Positions 1 to 7,053 of a stretch of 19,101 nt of DNA are shown here, one piece after another. The stretch comes from Streptomyces sp. NRRL F-4489 (GTDB lineage Bacteria > Actinomycetota > Actinomycetes > Streptomycetales > Streptomycetaceae). Below the pieces are notes generated by a model, which saw only the letters and a list, made by a program, of their open reading frames with translations, was not told the DNA's origin and made no database searches. A program made the translations under genes and the position numbers. Position 1 is the first letter of the stretch, and the number at the start of each line of letters is the position of its first letter. Location of the stretch: assembly GCF_001509485.1 (NCBI RefSeq), contig NZ_LLZI01000008.1, forward strand, positions 1 to 19,101, read 5' to 3'.

Positions 1-4
1 GGCC

Positions 5-170
5 GCGAGGGCTCCCGGGGCCGGGGCTTCGGGGCGAGAGGGTTACCGGGGCCGGGGCTTCGGGGCGAGCGGGTTACCGGGGCCGGGATTTAGGGCCGCG
101 AGGGTTACCGGGGCTGGGGTTTAGGGGTGCGAGAGTTACCGGGGCTGGGGCTTCGCGCCGCGAGGGTATA
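5..170. repeat. 31-bp degenerate tandem repeat, six anchors
   Basis: The heptamer GGTTACC begins at 41, 72 and 103, with variant AGTTACC at 134. Variants GGCTCCC at 10 and GGTATAG at 165 fall on the same 31-bp grid. Each anchor is followed by a G-rich GGGGCYGGGG block and a CTTCGGGG or TTTAGGG block, and each is preceded by a GCGAG box. Copies differ by substitutions and small offsets, so the array is old or under loose constraint. Because 31 is not a multiple of 3, the array is unlikely to be coding. It lies just after the stop codon of the dehydrogenase on the minus strand, and could be a 3' structured region or a protein-binding array. The left end may continue outside the window. Confidence 0.8.
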
Positions 171-185
171 GGGGCGTGGGGGTTC

Positions 186-1160
186 TCAGGGCTGGCGTGG
201 GGCGCTCTGGGGCAGCCGGTTGGTGGCGCGGAGGATGTTGATGATGCCTTGGTCGCGTTCGGTGACCAGGTCGGTGTAGGTGCGGTTTCCGGCGGCGGTG
301 GCGCAGCCGTTGACCATGGCGTCGCGGAGGGCGCGGTCCAGTTCCGGGGCTTCCAGGCGGGTCCAGGGGGATTTCAGGGACGGGCCGAAGTGGTCGAGCA
401 TATGGGCCATGCCGCCCTCGCCTCCGGCCAGGGCGAAGGTCAGGCAGGGACCCATGAACGCCCAGCGCAGGCCCGGGCCTTCGGTGATCGACGCGTCGAT
501 GTCCGCGACCGTGGCCTCGCCGTTGGCGACCATGTGCAGGGCCTCGCGCCACAGGGCCTCCTGGAGGCGGTTGGCGATGAAGCCCGGGAGCTCGCGGTCC
601 ATGGTGATCACGGATTTGCCCGCCAGGCCGTAGAAGCGGGACGCCCAGGCGACGGCGGCGGGGTCGGTGCGGGTGCCGCCGACGACCTCGACGAGCGGGA
701 TGAGGTACGGCGGGTTGAACGGGTGGCCGACGACGAGGCGGGACGGGTCGGCGGCCGCGGTCTGCATCTCGGTCATCGGGTAGCCGGAGGTGGAGGAGGC
801 GATGACCACACCGGGGGGTGTGGCGGCGTCCAGTTCGGCGAGGAGCGAGCGCTTCAACTCCAGTTTCTCCGGGGCGCTTTCCTGGACGAAGTCGGCGTCG
901 GCGACGGCTTCGGCGAGGGTCGGGGCGACCGTCAGCCGGTCCGGTGAGGCGCCGTCGGCGAGGCCCAGCTGCTCCAGGACGGGCCAGGCGGCGGCGACCA
1001 GGCGGCGGAGCTTCTCCTCGGCGTCGCCGGCGGGGTCCCAGGCGGTGACGTCGTAACCGCGGGCGAGGAAGTGGGCGACCCAGCCGCCGCCGATGACGCC
1101 GGCGCCTGTGCAGGCCACGCGGCGGGCGGCTTCCGGGGTGGTGGCGGGGGTGTAGGGCAT
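186..1160 (-). CDS. lcdH: L-carnitine dehydrogenase-like 3-hydroxyacyl-CoA dehydrogenase family protein
   Basis: A 324-residue cytosolic NAD-dependent dehydrogenase. The N-terminal Rossmann nucleotide-binding motif GAGVIGGGW is at residues 19-27. The family catalytic pair is visible as His146 in GHPFNPP and Glu158 in PLVEVV. The C-terminal helical 3HCDH domain follows from about residue 180 (PGFIANRLQEA, TEGPGLRW). The length is that of the short L-carnitine dehydrogenase/CdhA type rather than multifunctional fatty-acid enzymes. In Pseudomonas, CdhA oxidises L-carnitine to 3-dehydrocarnitine, and its cluster contains a BKACE enzyme. Here the BKACE gene lies 102 bp upstream on the same strand, which favours the carnitine role over a generic 3-hydroxybutyryl-CoA role. 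The ATG at 1160 has a GGAGG box 7 nt upstream. Family is certain; substrate is inferred from context. Confidence 0.85.
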   Translation of the reverse strand: MPYTPATTPEAARRVACTGAGVIGGGWVAHFLARGYDVTAWDPAGDAEEKLRRLVAAAWPVLEQLGLADGASPDRLTVAPTLAEAVADADFVQESAPEKLELKRSLLAELDAATPPGVVIASSTSGYPMTEMQTAAADPSRLVVGHPFNPPYLIPLVEVVGGTRTDPAAVAWASRFYGLAGKSVITMDRELPGFIANRLQEALWREALHMVANGEATVADIDASITEGPGLRWAFMGPCLTFALAGGEGGMAHMLDHFGPSLKSPWTRLEAPELDRALRDAMVNGCATAAGNRTYTDLVTERDQGIINILRATNRLPQSAPRQP

Positions 1161-1262
1161 GGGGATGCCTCCGGGGACGGTGTGGGTGGGGACGCCGGGT
1201 GGTGTCGGGCCGGTGAGGGACCGGGCGCGGGCTCGGACCCGGCCCCGTCGCGGCCGGAGGGA

Positions 1263-2168
1263 TCAGCCGCGGGGCTTGAGGCCCAGGCGGGCGCGGGCCT
1301 GGTCGGGGGTGGCGACGGTGGCGCCGAGGAGTTCGGTGATCTGGACGGCGCGTTCGACGAGTTGGGCGTTGGTGGCCTTGACGCCGCGGCTCAGGTAGAG
1401 GTTGTCCTCCAGGCCGACCCGGACGTTGCCGCCCAGCAGGATCGACTGGGCGACCCAGGGCATCTGCATCCGGCCGAGCGCGAAGCTGGCCCATTCGGCG
1501 CCCTCCGGCAGCATGTTCACCATCGCCTGGAGCACTCCGGGGTCGGCCGGGGCGCCCCACGGGATGCCCATGCACAGCTGGAAGACGGTGGGGGCGTCCA
1601 GCAGCCCCTCGGCGAGCAGCTGCTTGGCGAACCACAGCTGACCGGTGTCGAAGATCTCCAACTCCGGCCGTACGCCCAGTTCCTGGATCCGCCTGGCGCC
1701 CGCGCGCAGCATGTCGGGGGTGGAGACGTAGAGCGTGGAGCCGTCGCCGAAGTTGAGGGAGCCGCAGTCCAGGGTGCAGATGTCCGGGAGCAGGTCCTCG
1801 ACGTGCGGAAGCCGTTCCAGGCCGCTGACCAGGTCCGTTCCGGGCAGGTGGGTGAGCGGCCGCTCCGGGTCGAGGACGAGGTCGCCGCCCATGCCGGCGG
1901 TGAGGTTGATGACGACGTCGGTGCCGGTCTGCTTGATGCGGTCGACGACCTCGGCGTACAGCCGCGGGTCGCGGGACGGGTCGCCGGTCTCGGGGTCGCG
2001 TACGTGGATGTGCACCACCGCGGCGCCCGCGGCGGCCGCCTCGACGGCGGACCGGGCGATCTGCTCGGGCGTGACCGGGACGTGCGGGGAGCGGCGGACG
2101 GTGTCGCCGGCACCGGTGAGGGCGCAGGTGATGATGACCTCGCGGGAGGGAGCGGTGGGGGCGGTCAT
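1263..2168 (-). CDS. BKACE family beta-keto acid cleavage enzyme (DUF849), probable 3-dehydrocarnitine cleavage
   Basis: A 301-residue TIM-barrel metalloenzyme. BKACE enzymes condense a beta-keto acid with acetyl-CoA, giving acetoacetate and a new CoA ester. The zinc ligands known from Kce appear as His53 and His55 in VVHIHVRD and Glu254 in RVGLEDN. Arg250 and Asp255 have the same relative spacing as Kce Arg226/Glu230/Asp231. Next to the carnitine-dehydrogenase-like gene, the likely substrate is 3-dehydrocarnitine, giving betainyl-CoA and acetoacetate as for CdhC of Pseudomonas. I chose the ATG at 2168, preceded by AAGGGA, because conserved sequence ([10 protein letters not shown]) starts soon after. 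A GTG at 2204 in frame would add 12 residues. It follows the regulator gene by 70 bp, so the three minus-strand genes may form one operon. Confidence 0.85.
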   Translation of the reverse strand: MTAPTAPSREVIITCALTGAGDTVRRSPHVPVTPEQIARSAVEAAAAGAAVVHIHVRDPETGDPSRDPRLYAEVVDRIKQTGTDVVINLTAGMGGDLVLDPERPLTHLPGTDLVSGLERLPHVEDLLPDICTLDCGSLNFGDGSTLYVSTPDMLRAGARRIQELGVRPELEIFDTGQLWFAKQLLAEGLLDAPTVFQLCMGIPWGAPADPGVLQAMVNMLPEGAEWASFALGRMQMPWVAQSILLGGNVRVGLEDNLYLSRGVKATNAQLVERAVQITELLGATVATPDQARARLGLKPRG

Positions 2169-2238
2169 GGGGTCCCTTCGGTCAGGCTGCGGGTGGGTGG
2201 TCACGGGCGGCCGCGGGGGCGGGCGCTGAGGCGGACGG

Positions 2239-3237
2239 TCAGGAGGCGGGTGGGCGGGTCCCAGGGCCCCGGCCCCCCTCGGCCTCTCCCGTCGCCTCTT
2301 CCCCCGCGTCCAGCTCGCTCCGTACGAACGCCAGCAGGGCCGTGTGCATGCTGTCCGGGGTGGTGCTGCCGGGGGCGGTGGCCAGGACCTGGGTGGCGAG
2401 GCCGTCGATGAGGGCGGTGAGGCGGAGCGCGGTGGTGCCGGGGTCGACGGGGCGGAAGACGCCCTGGGCGATACCGCGGCGCAGGACGTCGGCGACCGTG
2501 GTGCGCCACTGGCGGTAGTAGTGCTCGTGCAGGCGCCCCACGGCGGTGTCGCGGGCGGCCTGGGCCCACAGGTCGAGCCAGACCAGCCACTGCCGGCGCT
2601 GCTGCGCGGTGCGCGGGGTCTGCAGCGCGATGAGGTGGAGGAGTTCGGCGCGGGCGTCGGGGGCGGCGGCCAGGCCGGCCGCCCGGCGTGCGGTGTCCTC
2701 GTCCATGCACCAGCGGACGGCCGCCTCCAGCAGGTCGTCGCGGCCGGGGAAGTGGTAGTGCACGGCGGCCGGGCTGGTGCCGCAGGCGGCGGCGATATCG
2801 GCGACGCGTACGGCGTGGAAGCCGTGCTCGGCGATCAGGCGGACGGTCTCCCGGACGATCTGGAGCGGGCGGCCGCCTTCGGGGACGGCGGCGGGTCCGC
2901 GTTCGGGCGGCGCCGCCGGGCGTTCGGGGGCGCCCAGCAGCCAGCCGGTGTCCACCCCGCCGAGGTCGGCGATCCGGACGATCTCGGCGAGGGTGAAGCG
3001 CCGGGTGCCGCCCAGGGAGCGGGAGAGCTTGGAGGGGTCCATGACGATCCGGCGGGCGAATTCCCGCTGGCTGCAGCCGAGCCGGTCGATCACCTGCCGG
3101 ACGCGCTCGGGGACGGGTCCGGGGCCGGTGACGGGTCCGTGTCCCGGATCGGCGGCGTGACCGGGATCGGCGGCGTGTCCGTGGCCGGTGACCTGTCCCG
3201 CGTCCTCCGCGATCCGGCGCCCGGCGTCTTCATCCAT
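2239..3237 (-). CDS. Hybrid XRE (Cro/C1)-TetR double helix-turn-helix regulator
   Basis: A 332-residue predicted DNA-binding regulator. Residues 1-42 are a low-complexity Gly/Pro/His/Asp stretch with a repeated AADPGH. Residues 43-103 form an XRE-type HTH ([20 protein letters not shown], ending DTGWLLG). Residues 124-172 are a TetR N-terminal HTH ([31 protein letters not shown]). Residues 195-310 are an all-helical ligand domain resembling the BetI/TetR_C_6 type ([34 protein letters not shown]). The family normally has only the TetR part, at about 200 residues. Both HTHs are read in one uninterrupted frame, so this is a true fusion as sequenced. It is first in the strand order before BKACE and carnitine dehydrogenase, so it probably regulates them and itself. 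A carnitine- or betaine-type ligand is only an inference. The ATG at 3237 lacks a clear Shine-Dalgarno and has a promoter very close upstream. Confidence 0.85.
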   Translation of the reverse strand: MDEDAGRRIAEDAGQVTGHGHAADPGHAADPGHGPVTGPGPVPERVRQVIDRLGCSQREFARRIVMDPSKLSRSLGGTRRFTLAEIVRIADLGGVDTGWLLGAPERPAAPPERGPAAVPEGGRPLQIVRETVRLIAEHGFHAVRVADIAAACGTSPAAVHYHFPGRDDLLEAAVRWCMDEDTARRAAGLAAAPDARAELLHLIALQTPRTAQQRRQWLVWLDLWAQAARDTAVGRLHEHYYRQWRTTVADVLRRGIAQGVFRPVDPGTTALRLTALIDGLATQVLATAPGSTTPDSMHTALLAFVRSELDAGEEATGEAEGGRGPGTRPPAS

Positions 3238-3245
3238 GGCCGGGG

Positions 3246-3276
3246 ACGCTAACAGCGCGTTGAGATAACCGCAACG
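3246..3276 (-). promoter_or_regulatory. Promoter and possible operator of the XRE-TetR gene
   Basis: On the minus strand a -35-like TTGCGG (3269-3274) is followed by a 17-nt spacer and a -10-like TAGCGT (3246-3251). The start codon lies 8 nt beyond, so the transcript would be nearly leaderless, which agrees with the missing Shine-Dalgarno. A perfect inverted repeat CGTTG-N9-CAACG (3258-3276 on the plus strand) covers the -35 and spacer, which would suit autorepression. Seen directly; function is inferred. Confidence 0.5.
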
Positions 3277-3432
3277 GATGTGGCGGCGAGAGCAGGAGTC
3301 AAACAGCGGAAGCAGGCCGAAATCCGCCGCCGGTGCCGCGAAAGCCCTGAGACACGAGTCAGCACCGGGGCGCACGAGACCGCGCCCCACCCCCCACCGC
3401 CCCTGAACGAGCCGCGATCCGGGTGGATGTGG

Positions 3433-3438
3433 GACAGT
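3433..3438 (+). promoter_or_regulatory. Possible leaderless -10 box for the PAS-GAF-PP2C gene
   Basis: GACAGT lies exactly 6 nt before the ATG at 3445, the geometry of leaderless actinobacterial transcripts, and no Shine-Dalgarno is visible. No convincing -35 was found. The 207-bp divergent gap (3238-3444) otherwise holds only the regulator promoter described at 3246-3276. Confidence 0.3.
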
Positions 3439-3444
3439 GACGGC

Positions 3445-5508
3445 ATGGCTGACCGGGGAGCGAAGCCCCCCACCGTGTCGGTGCCGGACGACTGGCCCGC
3501 CCACCCGGACCTGACGCTGGCCCTCAACGGGATGGGCGGCTTCGACTGGGACCTCGACAGCGGGCTGATGCACCTCGATCCGCCCGCGCTGGAGGTTTTC
3601 GACCTGCGGCCGGGGGAGTACGACGAGCGCCCGGAGAGCCTCGGCTGCCGGGTACCGGGCCACGAGGCGGCCCGGCTCGACGCCCTGGTGGCCCGCGCGC
3701 TGAAGGACGGCAGCCACTCCTACGGCGCCTACTTCCGGATCCGGCTGCGCGACGGCGGGCTCCGCTGGACCCACGCCCAGGGCAGCATCCGCCGCGACCC
3801 CACCGGCCGTCCCCGCCGGATCATCGGCGTGGTCCGCGACGCCTCCGAGGAGTACGCGCAGGCCGCCGAGCGGATCGCGGTCACCGAGGAGCGCCGCCGG
3901 CACGCCGGCATCGTCGAACGCACCACCGCCGCCCTGGCGCACGCCCGCACGGTCCGCGAGGTGATCGGCGCCCTCGCCGACGAGCAGGGGCTGAGCCGGC
4001 TCGGCGCGGAGAACGTCATCCTGGGCCTGGTCGAGGCCGGGCGGATCCGGCTGGTGTCCGAGGGCCGCGCCGGCAGTTTCGTACCGGACCTGGAGTACAC
4101 CAGGATCGGCGACGCGTTCCCGATGAGCGAGGTGGTGCGGACGCTGGCGCCGCGGTTCGTGCGCAGCCGGGAGGAGTTCCGCACCGGGTATCCGCGGCTG
4201 TGGCCGGCCATCGAGCCGCTGAACGTCGGCTCCGCCGCGTATCTGCCGCTGATCGCGCAGGGCCGGCCGATCGGCGCGATCGGGCTGTTCTTCGAGCGGC
4301 AGAGCGAGTTCGGCGACCAGGAGCGCAGTGTGCTGGTCGCGCTGGGCAGCAGCATCGCGCAGAGCCTGGCCCGGGCGATGCTCTACGACCAGGAGCACGA
4401 GATCGCCGCCGGGCTCCAGCAGGCGATGCTGCCGCGCCGGATCCCCGGCGTCCGCGAGGCGCAGATCGCGGTCCGCTACCGCTCGGCCCGGATGGGCCGG
4501 CACATCGGCGGCGACTGGTACGACGTGATCCCGCTGCCGGACGGCCGGGTCGCCGCGGTCGTCGGCGACGTCCAGGGCCACGACACCCAGGCCGCCGCGC
4601 TGATGGGGCAGCTGCGGATCGTGCTGCGCGCCTACGCCGCCGAGGGGCACGCGCCGGCGACGGTGGTGGCGCGCGCCTCGGCCTTCCTCAACGAACTCGA
4701 CACCGACCGCTTCGCCACCTGCACGTACGTGGACGCCGACCTGAGCACCGGCGCCGCGCGGTTCGTCCGGGCCGGGCACCTGGACCCGATGGTGCGGCAC
4801 GCCGAGGGCATCTGCCGGCGGCTGCCGGTGGCGGGCGGGCTGCCGCTGGGCATCTCCTCGGAGTTCCGGCTGCTGGACTACCCCGTCACCACCGTGCACC
4901 TGGCCCCGGGCGACACCCTGGTGCTGTGCACCGACGGGCTGGTGGAGGAGCCGGGGGCCGATCTGGACGCCGGGCTGCGGCAGTTGAGCCGGGAGGTCCG
5001 CGACGGCCCGCAGGACGTCCAGAAGCTCGCCGACCGGCTCTGCGAATCGGCCGACGGCCGGCGCGGCGGGGACGATATGGCGCTGCTCCTGCTGCGCCGC
5101 CTGGGCCCGCCGGACCACGACACCGCGGGCCGCTTCCGGCAGCACATCCCGCCCGCCGACCCGCAGGCGCTCTCCGCCGCCCGCCACATGATCCGCGCCG
5201 CGGTCCGCGCCTGGGGCGCCCGGGAGCGGTCCGAGGAGATCGAGCTGGTCGCCGACGAGCTGATCACCAACGCGCTGCTGCACACCGACGGCGAGGCGGT
5301 CGTCAACATCCGCATGCCGCACGGGGTGGAACGCCGGCTGCGGCTGGAGGTCGAGGACGCGTCCAGCAGTCTGCCGCGCCGCCGGGAGCCGGGCGAGGCC
5401 GGGGTGTCAGGACGCGGGCTGCTGCTCGTCGACCGGCTGGCGGACGTCTGGGGAGTGGAGCCCCGCGGCGGCGGAAAATGCGTATGGTGCGAGTTCCACT
5501 GCCCCTGA
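3445..5508 (+). CDS. PAS-GAF-PP2C (SpoIIE)-HATPase sensor phosphatase/anti-sigma type protein
   Basis: A 687-residue soluble four-domain regulator. PAS_3-like domain, about 28-135 (GGFDWDLDSG, LRWTHAQGSI); GAF domain, about 155-310 (AAYLPLIAQGRPIGAIGL); SpoIIE-type PP2C phosphatase, about 318-550, with metal-binding motifs GGDWYD 355-360, GDVQGHD 374-380, TDGLVE 496-501 and GGDDMALL 541-548; RsbW-like HATPase, about 565-687, with N-box ELITNALLH 605-613, VEDAS 636-640 and GRGLLLVD. The PP2C family dephosphorylates Ser/Thr-phosphorylated STAS anti-anti-sigma factors, and the HATPase may be an anti-sigma kinase. All key Asp residues are present. No STAS or sigma-factor gene lies in the window. 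It shares full domain order with the protein at 13445-15592. It is divergent from the regulator gene. The ATG at 3445 fits the start of homologous sequence; an in-frame ATG at 3427 is an alternative. Confidence 0.88.
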   Translation: MADRGAKPPTVSVPDDWPAHPDLTLALNGMGGFDWDLDSGLMHLDPPALEVFDLRPGEYDERPESLGCRVPGHEAARLDALVARALKDGSHSYGAYFRIRLRDGGLRWTHAQGSIRRDPTGRPRRIIGVVRDASEEYAQAAERIAVTEERRRHAGIVERTTAALAHARTVREVIGALADEQGLSRLGAENVILGLVEAGRIRLVSEGRAGSFVPDLEYTRIGDAFPMSEVVRTLAPRFVRSREEFRTGYPRLWPAIEPLNVGSAAYLPLIAQGRPIGAIGLFFERQSEFGDQERSVLVALGSSIAQSLARAMLYDQEHEIAAGLQQAMLPRRIPGVREAQIAVRYRSARMGRHIGGDWYDVIPLPDGRVAAVVGDVQGHDTQAAALMGQLRIVLRAYAAEGHAPATVVARASAFLNELDTDRFATCTYVDADLSTGAARFVRAGHLDPMVRHAEGICRRLPVAGGLPLGISSEFRLLDYPVTTVHLAPGDTLVLCTDGLVEEPGADLDAGLRQLSREVRDGPQDVQKLADRLCESADGRRGGDDMALLLLRRLGPPDHDTAGRFRQHIPPADPQALSAARHMIRAAVRAWGARERSEEIELVADELITNALLHTDGEAVVNIRMPHGVERRLRLEVEDASSSLPRRREPGEAGVSGRGLLLVDRLADVWGVEPRGGGKCVWCEFHCP

Positions 5509-5556
5509 CCGGCCCGGCCCCGGCCGCCCGGACCGGCGGCGGAACGGAACCCGCAG

Positions 5557-5631
5557 CGGTAACGGGCAACCACCGGTAACGGGCACACAGCGGTATCGGG
5601 CACAGACGAACGGGCACCAGCGGTATCGGGC
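5557..5631 (+). repeat. 17-bp direct repeats in the leader of the ligase/amidohydrolase operon
   Basis: CGGTAACGGGCA occurs at 5557-5568 and 5574-5585, and CGGTATCGGGCA at 5591-5602, an exact 17-bp period. A degenerate copy CGAACGGGCA follows at 5607-5616, and CGGTATCGGGC at 5621-5631. The array fills much of the 159-bp gap upstream of the ATG at 5668 and ends about 20 nt before the Shine-Dalgarno AGTGAGGA (5653-5660). Such iterated sites upstream of a gene suggest regulator binding, but no matching regulator is known from the sequence. The rest of the gap is plain GC-rich sequence. Confidence 0.75.
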
Positions 5632-5667
5632 GCCGAGGGATCGGCACGGCCAAGTGAGGACTGCTCT

Positions 5668-7053
5668 ATGGGAACGCGGGCGGAAGAGCGCGAGAGCGCC
5701 CGCCAGTCGGCGGCGCGGCTGGACGCGGAAGGCGTCGGCAACGTCGCGCTGACCTGGGTGGACAACGCGGGCATCACCCGGGTCAAGACCGTCCCGGCGC
5801 GGCGGCTGCCGGACGTCGCCGCCCGGGGTGTGGGGATGTCGCCGGTCTTCGACGTCTTCACCTCCGACGACGCCGTCGCGCCCTCCGACCACCTCGGCGG
5901 CCCCGACGGCGACCTGCGGCTCTTCCCCGACCTGGAGCGGCTCACCGTCCTCGCCGCCCAGCCCGGCTGGGCCTGGGCCCCGGTGGACCGCTACGACCAG
6001 CTGGGCCGCCCGCACCCGGCGTGCCAGCGGCTGTTCGCCCGCCGGATGGCCGAACGGGCCGCGGCCGCCGGACTGGAGCTGCGGATGGGCTTCGAGACCG
6101 AGTGGGTGGTCACGCGTGCCGCCGCGCAGGGACCGGCCGGCGGTGACGCGCTCGACTACCCGTGCGCCGGGCCCGCGTACGGCATGGCCCGGGTCGTGGA
6201 GCTGTCCGACTACCTCCGCGATGTCGGCGAGGCGCTCACCGTCCAGGGCGTGGACGTCCTCCAGCTCCATCCCGAGTACGCGCCGGGCCAGTTCGAGGTG
6301 AGCACCGCGCCCGCCGACCCGGTGCGCGCCGCCGACGAGGTGGTCCTCGTCCGGGAGACGGTCCGCGCGGTCTCCGCCCGGCACGGGCTGCGCGCGAGCT
6401 TCGCCCCGTCCGTCGTCGCCGGCGAGGTCGGCAACGGCTGCCATCTGCACCTCGGCCTGTACCGCGGCGGGACGAGCCTGCACCGGGCCGCCGGCGAGGA
6501 GTGGGCGCTGGCGCCGGACGCGGTGGCGTTCCTGGGCGGGGTGCTGGAGGCGCTGCCCGCGCTGCTGGCCATCGGCTGCCCCTCGCCCGCCAGTTACCTC
6601 CGGCTGCAGCCCTCGCACTGGGCGGGCGTCTACCAGTGCTGGGGCGTGGAGAACCGCGAGGCCGCGCTCCGGCTCGTCATCGGCGCGCCCGACGACCCCG
6701 ACGGCGGCCACGCCGAGGTCAAGACCTTCGACGCCGCCGCCAACCCCTATCTCGCGGTGGGCGCGGTGATCGCGGCCGGGCTGCACGGCCTGGAGGCGGG
6801 GGCGGTGCTGCCCGCCCCGCAGACCGGCGACCCGGCCGCCCTGGGCGTGCGCGAGCGGGCCCGGCGCGGCATCGTCCGGCTGCCGGCCACGCTCACCGAG
6901 GCCGCCGACCGGTTCGAGAAGTCGGCGCCGCTGCGCGACGCGCTGGGCGAGGTGCTGCACGGCGCGGTGCTGGCGGTCCGGCGGGCCGAGGAGGCGCACT
7001 TCGCCGACCGCGCGCCGGAGGAGATCGCCGCGGCCACCCGCGGGCGCTGGTGA
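5668..7053 (+). CDS. Glutamine-synthetase-like gamma-glutamyl ligase (FluG C-terminal type)
   Basis: A 461-residue cytosolic ATP-dependent ligase of the GS-I fold. The N-terminal beta-grasp domain spans about 22-110, and the catalytic domain follows. Metal and substrate residues are visible: Glu143/Glu145 in GFETEW, Glu203 and Glu210 in HPEYAPGQFE, the ATP-site motif GNGCHLHLG 255-263, and the Arg-rich strand SYLRLQPSHWAG with ENREAALRL 328-336. True nitrogen-assimilation GlnA is better conserved in these motifs, with NRRSA-type and adenylylation-site sequences, so this is more likely a GS-like enzyme that gamma-glutamylates an amine (PuuA, GlnA3/GlnA4 or IpuC type). Its stop overlaps the start of an amidohydrolase (GTGA), matching the two halves of fungal FluG. 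The start is supported by AGTGAGGA 7 nt upstream. The amine substrate cannot be told from sequence. Confidence 0.85.
   Translation: MGTRAEERESARQSAARLDAEGVGNVALTWVDNAGITRVKTVPARRLPDVAARGVGMSPVFDVFTSDDAVAPSDHLGGPDGDLRLFPDLERLTVLAAQPGWAWAPVDRYDQLGRPHPACQRLFARRMAERAAAAGLELRMGFETEWVVTRAAAQGPAGGDALDYPCAGPAYGMARVVELSDYLRDVGEALTVQGVDVLQLHPEYAPGQFEVSTAPADPVRAADEVVLVRETVRAVSARHGLRASFAPSVVAGEVGNGCHLHLGLYRGGTSLHRAAGEEWALAPDAVAFLGGVLEALPALLAIGCPSPASYLRLQPSHWAGVYQCWGVENREAALRLVIGAPDDPDGGHAEVKTFDAAANPYLAVGAVIAAGLHGLEAGAVLPAPQTGDPAALGVRERARRGIVRLPATLTEAADRFEKSAPLRDALGEVLHGAVLAVRRAEEAHFADRAPEEIAAATRGRW

Noticed and set aside
5..170. CRISPR array
   Set aside because: Units are directly adjacent with no unique spacers, and no cas genes are present.
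1221..1242. Hairpin CCGGG/CCCGG between BKACE and carnitine dehydrogenase genes
   Set aside because: Only 5-bp arms with a 12-nt loop in very GC-rich DNA; expected by chance.
136..1635. 499-residue minus-strand frame overlapping two enzyme genes
   Set aside because: It is Arg/Pro-rich with no recognisable domain and runs across the dehydrogenase and the BKACE gene in another frame; a high-GC shadow.
2169..2204. GTG at 2204 as the BKACE start
   Set aside because: The ATG at 2168 has a closer ribosome site and the added 12 residues look unlike the family start; still possible.
3238..5322. Upstream extension of the XRE-TetR frame to a 1027-residue protein
   Set aside because: This part is antisense to the PAS-GAF-PP2C gene and has no domain; the regulator starts at 3237, next to a plausible promoter.
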